A DNA stretch of 64,000 nt. It comes from Calliopum simillimum. Its lineage: Eukaryota; Arthropoda; Insecta; Diptera; Lauxaniidae. Under the pieces are notes generated by a model. The model was given only the letters and a program-made list of their open reading frames with translations, had not been told where the DNA came from and ran no database searches. The translations under genes were made by a program, and so were the position numbers. The stretch is from NCBI GenBank assembly GCA_951812925.1, contig OX638370.1, forward strand, positions 31,739,948 to 31,803,947, given 5' to 3'. Positions 56,260-64,000 of this stretch are shown in pieces; position 1 is the first letter of the stretch; each line of letters starts with the position of its first letter.

Positions 56260-58428
56260 TTAGCTTAAGATTTTTAAGAAAAATCGTTTTAAAGCATTGT
56301 GCTCTGAATTTTGAAATATTGGATAGTTTCCGCCAGCTACCTTGGATTTAAAAGGAAGTTTTACAATGTATCTTCCTGTAGAAGAACGAGAGTACGTCTG
56401 TTCAAAATAAGTTTCGCAAGCCTTTTCTTCGGGGGTTGAAAAGCGTGAAACTTGTACTTCTTCAAGTTCCCAGAACTTTCGAAGTGAATTGTCGATATTT
56501 ACCTGTGAAAGTAGAGTAACAGAAAAATGGGTATGAAAGCTACTATTAATTCCAGTATCGGAAGAGCCAATAGGTCCTGAAAGAATCCAACCCAAACGAG
56601 TTTGTTGAGCTAGAGGACCATTGCTAAGCTTGATGATACCATCAAGGATAATATCATGGTATACATCTGCCCCTAAAAGAATATCAATTTGACCAGGCTC
56701 AGAATATAAAGGATCAGCCAAGATGATGTTGTCAAAATGATGGCTTATTGGTTTCAAAGCATTATGCGTAGGAAAATAGTTGCTTATCAAAGGCATTACT
56801 AAAGCTTTCACAGGCATTTCAAATGCGGAATTTAAACATGATTTTATATTAAAGTTCACAAAACTTTTGATAACCTTTGTAGAAGAAGATCCAATCCCAC
56901 TTACAGCGCAGTGAAGAGGAACTTTTTGTAATCTTAATTTTTGAACGCATCTTTCTGTCACAAATGAAGTTTGAGACCCTTGATCAATAAGAGCTCTTAA
57001 AACAAAGTCTCCAGCAGCACCGGACACTTTTACTTGTGCAGTGGCAAGTAATATTTGAAAAACTGGCATGCAGTCTGAGTTAGTCGAAAGATGGGAAGTC
57101 GTTTCACTTTTTGCAATCACTGTAGTATCAGTAGAACCTTGTTTGTTAGAAAACTGGTTAGATTCAATATGCATTAAAGTATGATGTCTTTTATTGCATT
57201 TGTGACATGATGATTTACTTTTACAGGTAGGTACGGAATGACCTGGTGTGAGACAATTCAAGCACACATTTTTTGATTTAATACAGTCAATTTTGCCTTG
57301 ATGTGAAAGTGACTTGAATTGATTACATAAATATAGATAATGAGACTCAGAACAACATGGACAGGCAGCCATGTGACTTGAGCTATGAAAGGTGCGAACT
57401 TGTGCTGGTTTTTTATATTGTCCTACATTTTTATCTTTTTTCTCATTTGAGAATAATGTGATGTTATTTTCAACTGCTTCCAATGAACGAAATGTTTCTT
57501 CTAAAAATTCATAAAAATCAGAAAGCTTAGGAAGCTCATAAGGTGAAGCATCTTTTGACAAACCTGTGCCTCCTTTTGTGGTTAAAAAACGTTCCCAGTT
57601 TCTTCTAGATTGAATGTCTAACTTTTGGGATAATATAAACACAATTAGCACATCCCAAGTATTTATTGGTACTTCAAGACTTTGAATGGAAGTCAGACAT
57701 TTTTTAGAATTATCAAGAAGTTTTCTTATAGAAGAAGCAGACTCTTTCTGCATTACAGGCTGCTCACAAAGACTTTTAAGATAAGATTCTACAATGAAGC
57801 GTTTGTTTTGAAACCTTTCACAAAGAGCCTTCCATGTGGGTTCATAGTTAGCAGTTGTACAGGTTATAGAATTTATAAAGTCATCTGCTGGACTTTTCGG
57901 AATACAACATTTTTTCAAAAGGTAAAGTTTTTGAGAACTAGACAAATTCGGCTTGTTGTGAATCATATCAAGATACAGATCATGAAAAGCAGGCCAACTT
58001 TTATATGTTCCATCGAACTCAGGAAGTTTCATGACAGGAAGTTGTAGGCTATGATCTTCACTAGAACTGCGATCACTGCGGATATTATCTACTGCTTCAG
58101 CAGACGAAGAAGACTTAAGCTGTTCGATTCTATCAGTCAAATCAGATTTAAGATCCAAATATAATTCCTGATAGTCTTCAAAGTGATCTTCTCTGAAATA
58201 CGGTTCATCTACTTTGGGCTTGCCTGTTTGACTTTTAGCAAGCAAGGAAACTTTTATATGGTTCTTATTAAACGTTTGCATTGAAGTTTCTAATAAAGAA
58301 AGACGACCATTTAAATAACTCAATTTGGCTAGACGGTCTTTGCTACTTTTATTGAAATTAGCCTCAAACTTAACTAAATCTTCCTTAGCATTTTCTTGCA
58401 GTATAAGCAATTCAGCAATTGTAGCCAT
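56260..58428 (-). CDS. BEL/Pao gag and protease part of the polyprotein
   Basis: 722 codons from ATG 58428 (MATIAELLILQE). N-terminal coiled-coil-rich part, then the DUF1759-type Gag domain (LPEFDGTYKSWPAFHDLY, about residues 135-150). Two zinc-binding motifs follow: CLNCLTPGHSVPTC beginning at residue 389 (CX2CX4HX4C) and CHKCNKRHHTLMH. The aspartic protease (DUF1758/retropepsin-like) has its catalytic Asp at D482 in ALIDQGSQTSF, with ILLGADVYHDII further on. It ends at a TAA at 56260, about 60 codons after the protease region, just where the RT domain should start. The continuation lies in the -1 frame, across a run of five T at about 56283. A lost T is the simplest explanation. The first half therefore still encodes particle protein and protease. 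Confidence 0.94.
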   Translation of the reverse strand: MATIAELLILQENAKEDLVKFEANFNKSSKDRLAKLSYLNGRLSLLETSMQTFNKNHIKVSLLAKSQTGKPKVDEPYFREDHFEDYQELYLDLKSDLTDRIEQLKSSSSAEAVDNIRSDRSSSEDHSLQLPVMKLPEFDGTYKSWPAFHDLYLDMIHNKPNLSSSQKLYLLKKCCIPKSPADDFINSITCTTANYEPTWKALCERFQNKRFIVESYLKSLCEQPVMQKESASSIRKLLDNSKKCLTSIQSLEVPINTWDVLIVFILSQKLDIQSRRNWERFLTTKGGTGLSKDASPYELPKLSDFYEFLEETFRSLEAVENNITLFSNEKKDKNVGQYKKPAQVRTFHSSSHMAACPCCSESHYLYLCNQFKSLSHQGKIDCIKSKNVCLNCLTPGHSVPTCKSKSSCHKCNKRHHTLMHIESNQFSNKQGSTDTTVIAKSETTSHLSTNSDCMPVFQILLATAQVKVSGAAGDFVLRALIDQGSQTSFVTERCVQKLRLQKVPLHCAVSGIGSSSTKVIKSFVNFNIKSCLNSAFEMPVKALVMPLISNYFPTHNALKPISHHFDNIILADPLYSEPGQIDILLGADVYHDIILDGIIKLSNGPLAQQTRLGWILSGPIGSSDTGINSSFHTHFSVTLLSQVNIDNSLRKFWELEEVQVSRFSTPEEKACETYFEQTYSRSSTGRYIVKLPFKSKVAGGNYPIFQNSEHNALKRFFLKILS

Positions 58429-59072
58429 TTTGAATTTTTAATCAATAGTTAGAATGATTGAGTCTAAAAAAAAAAGAAAAATCTAGTTTCGTTCGAAACT
58501 CAAAAGGTAATGCAAACAAGTCACAAAAAGTCGAAAGAAATAAATATTCTTTTAATTTTTAGATTTAAGAAAAATTTTAACCTATAGCAAGCATATATAC
58601 ATACATGTGCTATGCAGTTAAGTAAAAAGAGAATTGAAATAGAAAGCGAATATGAAAATATCAAACACTATGTATATTTTCAAAGAATTAATATAGCCGC
58701 AAAATGGAGACTTAAAGATCAATCGCAAAATTCAGTAGGAATCGAAATTCACATTTGCCGTTAGAACCGAAAAACTGGTTATATATAAAAGCACAATATA
58801 TAAGGTGTAGCACATAAGAATATGCAATTTACATATACTTATACTATGTGCACGAAAGAAATATGTAAAATGCAAAATTTGATTTTGATCAAATAATACG
58901 CAGCAAAACTATGCACTTTTACACAAATATTTTGCAGCAACACATTTCACCTCTATATAATTTACGTATAAGTAAAACTTATATATTGCGTAATTTCAAA
59001 CCACGTTTTTCACAATGCGCTTTTAGAACGATTTTCTAATTAAATTTTAATCAAAATGTTTTATAAAAAGAA
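58429..59072 (-). other. BEL/Pao 5' untranslated leader
   Basis: AT-rich sequence between the primer-binding site and the gag ATG; no other frame. Expected to hold packaging signals, but none can be pointed to. Confidence 0.6.
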
Positions 59073-59091
59073 AATCCGGCTCGAAGGACCA
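59073..59091 (-). other. BEL/Pao primer-binding site, complementary to tRNA-Tyr
   Basis: Minus-strand TGGTCCTTCGAGCCGGATT, three bases inside the 5' LTR, is complementary to the 3' end of eukaryotic tRNA-Tyr (ATTCCGGCTCGAAGGACCA-type acceptor and T arm). This fixes both the orientation and the 5' LTR edge. Confidence 0.9.
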
Positions 59092-59094
59092 AAA

Positions 59095-59418
59095 TGTTCG
59101 ATAGCTTTTAATAAAGAAAAAGTCACTAACTTCAAAAAGTCACGTAGTTTAATTATTTTAAATTATTTTAATTTAGAAAAAAAAAGAGATATTACACAGT
59201 ACTACTTGCCTTGGCGGATTGATCTCAAGTAAAGCTTAACAAATTTGAATAATACATTGAGCATGAACGGGAATAGGAATTGGAATAATGAAAACGGGAG
59301 AGAGCTTTTTGGGAGTATATATTTGATAATTAATGAGAGATGTGGAAGCTGGGATAGAAAATTATAGGGTTACCATGTTAACTTAAAATTATGATTTTAG
59401 CTATTACGATATTAAACA
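59095..59418 (-). repeat. BEL/Pao 5' LTR (324 bp)
   Basis: Runs from TGTTTAATATCG (minus strand, 59418) to TATCGAACA (59095). It retains the 17-bp segment lost from the other LTR. The near identity of the LTRs indicates a recent insertion. Confidence 0.97.
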
Positions 59419-59560
59419 CCTACCTTTTTTACTATGTTAGAAATGGAGTATGACTTTGAAATATACTTCATTAGAAAGGTATTTATGTGTAAATGTGCTC
59501 AAAGTTAAAACTATTTCAATATTTTGCCATTAAGCCAGGCAATTATTAATTTTATCTAAA
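59419..59560 (+). repeat. Repeat R6, copy 3, right part after the BEL insertion
   Basis: ATTAGAAAGGTATTTATGTG, AAATGTGCTCAAAGTTAAAA and ATTTTGCCATTAAGCC match 2205-2275 in copy 1. The left part (TTAGTACGCAAAACAAAAGT GTGTCCTAC) is at 52596-52624. Confidence 0.8.
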
Positions 59561-60057
59561 ATTTTGTTTACATATTACAAAATTCAGTTGGTTATCAATA
59601 TTTTACTTCCTGACCAATTTTTCCTATGGCTAATAGTTTCTGAGGTAAATGCTTTACAAAAAATAGTGTTTTCCCAAACCATGGAACTTTAAAAAATCAT
59701 AACTTTGTTAACTTTCACCAAAACAAAAAAATATGTAATCGATCATTTTCATCAGAAAATTATTAATAAATTATAAAAAATCAATTTTTAAAGTGTAAAT
59801 CTAACGATTAATACGCTTTATGGTAAAAATGGCAATGACAATTTTCTTAAAAAATTATTACATCATGGGGGGTCTTTGAGAACGCTTTTTCCGTAATCGG
59901 GATAAAACTTTTCGAAAATAAAAATCGATTCCATAATAGCGGATACTTTCAGGCTATATGTTAGAAAGGCATGTCGTTTATCTGATCCCACCCATTTTCA
60001 ACTAATAGCTAGATGTTTCTATTTACATCTCATTGAAATTAGTGATGAGCAAACTTA
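59561..60057. other. AT-rich DNA before the hexamer satellite
   Basis: No gene or paired repeat seen. Directly before the array lies an AGTGATGAGCAAACTTAG junction. Confidence 0.4.
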
Positions 60058-62966
60058 GTTTTGGTCTTGGTCTTGGTCTTGGTCTTGGTCTTGGTCTTGG
60101 TCTTGGTCTTGGTCTTGGTCTTGGTCTTGGTCGTGGTCTTGGTCTTGGTCTTGGTCTTGGTCTTGGTCTTGGTCTTGGTCTTGGTCTTGGTCTTGGTCTT
60201 GGTCTTGGTCTTGGTCTTGGTCTTGGTCTTGGTCTTGGTCTTGGTCTTGGTCTTGGTCTTGGTCTTGGTCTTGGTCTTGGTCTTGGTCTTGGTCTTGGTC
60301 TTGGTCTTGGTCTTGGTCTTGGTCTTGGTCTTGGTCTTGGTCTTGGTCTTGGTCTTGGTCTTGGTCTTGGTCTTGGTCTTGGTCTTGGTCTTGGTCTTGG
60401 TCTTGGTCTTGGTCTTGGTCTTGGTCTTGGTCTTGGTCTTGGTCTTGGTCTTGGTCTTGGTCTTGGTCTTGGTCTTGGTCTTGGTCTTGGTCTTGGTCTT
60501 GGTCTTGGTCTTGGTCTTGGTCTTGGTCTTGGTCTTGGTCTTGGTCTTGGTCTTGGTCTTGGTCTTGGTCTTGGTCTTGGTCTTGGTCTTGGTCTTGGTC
60601 TTGGTCTTGGTCTTGGTCTTGGTCTTGGTCTTGGTCTTGGTCTTGGTCTTTGTCTTGGTCTTGGTCTTGGTCTTGGTCTTGGTCTTGGTCTTGGTCTTGG
60701 TCTTGGTCTTGGTCTTGGTCTTGGTCTTGGTCTTGGTCTTGGTCTTGGTCTTGGTCTTGGTCTTGGTCTTGGTCTTGGTCTTGGTCTTGGTCTTGGTCTT
60801 GGTCTTGGTCTTGGTCTTGGTCTTGGTCTTGGTCTTGGTCTTGGTCTTGGTCTTGGTCTTGGGTTGGTCTTGGTCTTGGTCTTGGTCTTGGTCTTGGTGT
60901 TGGTGTTGTTCGTGGTCTTGGTCTTGTTCTTGGTCTTGGTCTTGGTCTTGGTCTTGGTCTTGGTCTTGGTCTTGGTCTTGGTCTTGGTCTTGGTCTTGGT
61001 CTTGGTCTTGGTCTTGGTCTTGGTCTTGGTCTTGGTCTTGGTCTTGGTCTTGGTCTTGGTCTTGGTCTTGGTCTTGGTCTTGGTCTTGGTCTTGGTCTTG
61101 GTCTTGGTCTTGGTCTTGGTCTTGGTCTTGGTCTTGGTCTTGGTCTTGGTCTTGGTCTTGGTCTTGGTCTTGGTCTTGGTCTTGGTCTTGGTCTTGGTCT
61201 TGGTCGTGGTCTTGGTCTTGGTCTTGGTCTTGGTCTTGGTCTTGGTCTTGGTCTTGGTCTTGGTCTTGGTCTTGGTCTTGGTCTTGGTCTTGGTCTTGGT
61301 CTTGGTCTTGGTCTTGGTCTTGGTCTTGGTCTTGGTCTTGGTCTTGGTCTTGGTCTTGGTCTTGGTCTTGGTCTTGGTCTTGGTCTTGGTCTTGGTCTTG
61401 GTCTTGGTCTTGGTCTTGGTCTTGGTCTTGGTCTTGGTCTTGGTCTTGGTCTTGGTCTTGGTCTTGGTCTTGGTCTTGGTCTTGGTCTTGGTCTTGGTCT
61501 TGGTCTTGGTCTTGGTCTTGGTCTTGGTCTTGGTCTTGGTCTTGGTCTTGGTCTTGGTCTTGGTCTTGGTCTTGGTCTTGGTCTTGGTCTTGGTCTTGGT
61601 CTTGGTCTTGGTCTTGGTCTTGGTCTTGGTCTTGGTCTTGGTCTTGGTCTTGGTCTTGGTCTTGGTCTTGGTCTTGGTCTTGGTCTTGGTCTTGGTCTTG
61701 GTCTTGGTCTTGGTCTTTGTCTTGGTCTTGGTCTTGGTCTTGGTCTTGGTCTTGGTCTTGGTCTTGGTCTTGGTCTTGGTCTTGGTCTTGGTCTTGGTCT
61801 TGGTCTTGGTCTTGGTCTTGGTCTTGGTCTTGGTCTTGGTCTTGGTCTTGGTCTTGGTCTTGGTCTTGGTCTTGGTCTTGGTCTTGGTCTTGGTCTTGGT
61901 CTTGGTCTTGGGTTGGTCTTGGTCTTGGTCTTGGTCTTGGTCTTGGTGTTGGTGTTGTTCGTGGTCTTGGTCTTGGTCTTGTTCTTGTTCTTGGTCTTGG
62001 TCTTGGTCTTGGTCTTGGTCTTGGTCTTGGTCTTGGTCTTGGTCTTGGTCTTGGTCTTGGTCTTGGTCTTGGTCTTGGTCTTGGTCTTGGTCTTGGTCTT
62101 GGTCTTGGTCTTGGTCTTGGTCTTGGTCTTGGTCTTGGTCTTGGTCTTGGTCTTGGTCTTGGTCTTGGTCTTGGTCTTGGTCTTGGTCTTGGTCTTGGTC
62201 TTGGTCTTGGTCTTGGTCTTGGTCTTGGTCTTGGTCTTGGTCTTGGTCTTGGTCTTGGTCTTGGTCTTGGTCCTTGTCTTGGTCTTGGTCTTGGTCTTGG
62301 TCTTGGTCTTGGTCTTGGTCTTGGTCTTGGTCTTGGTCTTGGTCTTGGTCTTGGTCTTGGTCTTGGTCTTGGTCTTGGTCTTGGTCTTGGTCTTGGTCTT
62401 GGTCTTGGTCTTGGTCTTGGTCTTGGTCTTGGTCTTGGTCTTGGTCTTGGTCTTGGTCTTGGTCTTGGTCTTGGTCTTGGTCTTGGTCTTGGTCTTGGTC
62501 TTGGTCTTGGTCTTGGTCTTGGTCTTGGTCCTGGTCTTGGTCTTGGTCTTGGTCTTGGTCTTGGTCTTGGTCTTGGTCTTGGTCTTGGTCTTGGTCTTTG
62601 TCTTGGTCTTGGTCTTGGTCTTGGTCTTGGTCTTGGTCTTGGTCTTGGTCTTGGTCTTGGTCTTGGTCTTGGTCTTGGTCTTGGTCTTGGTCTTGGTCTT
62701 GGTCTTGGTCTTGGTCTTGGTCTTGGTCTTGGTCTTGGTCTTGGTCTTGGTCTTGGTCTTGGTCTTGGTCTTGGTCTTGGGTTGGTCTTGGTCTTGGTCT
62801 TGGTCTTGGTCTTGGTCTTGGTCTTGGTCTTGGTCTTGGTCTTGGTCTTGGTCTTGGTCTTGGTCTTGGTCTTGGTCTTGGTCTTGGTCTTGGTCTTGGT
62901 CTTGGTCTTGGTCTTGGTCTTGGTGTTGGTGTTGTTCGTGGTCTTGGTCTTGGTCTTGTTCTTGGT
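60058..62966 (+). repeat. Hexanucleotide satellite (TTGGTC)n, about 2.9 kb, with higher-order blocks
   Basis: About 485 units. Three marker cassettes interrupt it (GGGTTGG followed by GTTGGTGTTGTTCGTGG and a TTGTTCTTGG), at 60861, 61910 and 62779-62965. Single-base variants recur at the same block positions: CGTGG at 60133 and 61206, CTTTGTC at 60651, 61718 and 62599. The repeat unit of the blocks is thus about 1.05 kb. The hexamer has no stop codon in any frame, so all six frames stay open (plus: Gly-Leu, Val-Leu, Trp-Ser; minus: Asp-Gln, Thr-Lys, Pro-Arg). The 770-1001-codon frames are not genes. Confidence 0.97.
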
Positions 62967-63169
62967 AATTTTTCGAGGCTTAAACAAAGATGCCGATATA
63001 ATTTGATAACCAATATCAAGACTTCTTATCAGTCTTAGTAATTTATAGTTAATAGGTGCACCATTCTCCTTTCAAGCATAAAATCATCTCTCAATTCGAT
63101 GTGGCGTTTTAAAAACCCAACTGCTTTGTAAAGATATGGTTTAGAAATTTTGTATACTTATCAATTTTT

Positions 63170-63250
63170 TCAAGACCAAGATCGAGACCAAGACGCAATG
63201 TCCAAGATAAAGACCAAGACTCAATTTCCAAGATCAAGACCAACACTGCT
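63170..63250 (-). repeat. Degenerate, inverted patch of the same hexamer
   Basis: AAGACCAAG-type words (complement CTTGGTCTT) occur about six times with substitutions, in the opposite orientation to the main array 200 bp away, followed by one plus-oriented ATGGTCTTGAAG. Looks like an old inverted remnant or seed of the satellite. Confidence 0.7.
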
Positions 63251-64000
63251 ATGGTCTTGAAGTATACTGCTTTTGGACTTAATATATCCACGAAAGTATG
63301 GCGATTTTCCATTTTGGAATATAAAGAAGATAGGCCTATTCTTGACTCGTTCACTCCCACTTTTAACAAATGCTAAAATGTTATCAAACATTTTGGACTG
63401 GTGCGTTGAAAAAACACAGAAAAGTTAGTAAATAGACCATATAAAATTTACCTTAAATTTTAAAAGGTTTTATCATTTAGTTGTTAAGCTGCACTTATTT
63501 AAATTTTAACATTTTTAAGAAATTTTTGCAAAAAATTTACATTTTCCGATTTCATAATTTTAGAGAGTTAAAACTCATTGCAAAAAAAAATTATTTTATA
63601 TAGCTTCACTTCAATTGTGCTGAGTAAAAAACTTGTCAAACTATGAAAAAATTCAATTTTACTAAAAGATATCTTAAGCAGACATATTGAAAGAAACTGA
63701 AGAAGTTGAAACTTTTTCCTTAAAAAAGCGACATTTATTACATCGCATATAAAGTTTTAAAAAATACAATATACATGCATATTTACTACACATGTATTAT
63801 GTCAAATAAAGTTTTATTTGAACCAACAAATAACTTTGCATTGGTGTTTGCATTCCACTAATAAAAAATATTCTCATTTTGTTGTCGTCATTTTTTTTTC
63901 ATGCTTTTTCTACACTTCAATGAGTTTTTTTTTTTTGCAGTTTTTCATGCACTTTGTACACTTTGTATGTATTTATGAATGTCCCTACTACTACAATGTT
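63251..64000. other. AT-rich intergenic DNA, no gene seen
   Basis: Low-complexity A and T runs; no open frame, RNA gene or repeat with a partner in the window. Confidence 0.45.

Larger units (their letters stand above)
52625..59418 (-). mobile_element. BEL/Pao LTR retrotransposon, nearly intact
   Basis: A 6794-bp element on the minus strand. LTRs at 59095-59418 (5') and 52625-52930 (3') have TG..CA ends. CCTAC is duplicated at 52620-52624 and 59419-59423, the 5-bp size usual for BEL/Pao. A tRNA-Tyr primer site adjoins the 5' LTR. Two long frames cover gag-protease and reverse transcriptase-RNase H-integrase; one frameshift separates them. There is no env-like frame. It interrupts repeat R6, whose uninterrupted form near 2150 reads GTCCTGCCTATTTTACAATG. 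Confidence 0.97.

Noticed and set aside
56260..56300. Programmed -1 frameshift in the BEL element
   Set aside because: The site reads A TTT TTC, which lacks the three identical first bases of a standard slippery heptamer, and BEL relatives use a single frame; a lost T is simpler.
60023..63038. Six open frames of 770-1001 codons on both strands
   Set aside because: They are produced by a stop-free hexamer satellite; composition is pure dipeptide repeat and no gene model is warranted.
1..64000. CRISPR arrays, bacterial operons or phage genes
   Set aside because: No direct repeats with unique equal-length spacers; the sequence is an insect-type nuclear genome segment.

Overview
This is eukaryotic, strongly AT-rich DNA from an insect, most likely a higher fly; a tephritid-like fly is plausible. 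The evidence is Tc1/mariner elements of DD34D and DD41D type, a BEL/Pao retrotransposon primed by tRNA-Tyr, many MITE and foldback families, a short intron of about 67 bp, and a TATA plus TCAGT initiator core promoter. It is an accessory, repeat-dense intergenic or heterochromatic stretch. There are no bacterial operons, no rRNA and no CRISPR array. Apart from transposon proteins I can support only one host-like gene, a small secreted protein at 8460-8913.

Layout. 1-3.9 kb: foldback repeat R4, then a putative LTR (R6) followed by a tRNA-Lys primer-binding site, with an internally deleted mariner inserted in it. 3.9-8 kb: decayed LINE RNase H fragment, and a broken full-length mariner inside a foldback (R7). 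8.4-8.9 kb: the small secreted-protein gene. 9-14.9 kb: R1 copies, a MITE, and 896 bp of pure pentamer satellite. 15-16.7 kb: degenerate tandem repeat split by a foldback built from a GGAAATAACGCC subrepeat. 18.2-22.1 kb: a five-level nest of insertions. 22.2-23.5, 30.8-34.9, 36.3-39.6 and 45.7-46.3 kb: four copies of an inverted-terminal-repeat element (ITR-1), two of them carrying younger insertions, including a hAT-like palindrome and an intact DD41D transposase gene. 28.9-29.4 kb: heptamer satellite. 42-45 kb: TA-flanked MITE and a 1.85 kb near-complete hairpin with hAT-like 8-bp target duplications. 47.6-50 kb: a second, broken DD41D copy in a related hairpin, and a tRNA-like Pol III promoter. 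52.6-59.4 kb: a nearly intact BEL/Pao element on the minus strand, with both LTRs, a 5-bp target duplication, a primer-binding site and gag-pol split by one frameshift. 60.1-63.0 kb: a 2.9 kb hexamer satellite with higher-order structure that is open in all six frames.

The repeats explain each other. Because several families occur as both empty and occupied copies here, insertion boundaries, target duplications and relative ages can be read from the window itself. Repeat names such as R1, R4, R5, R6, R7, E2 and ITR-1 are local labels, not database names.
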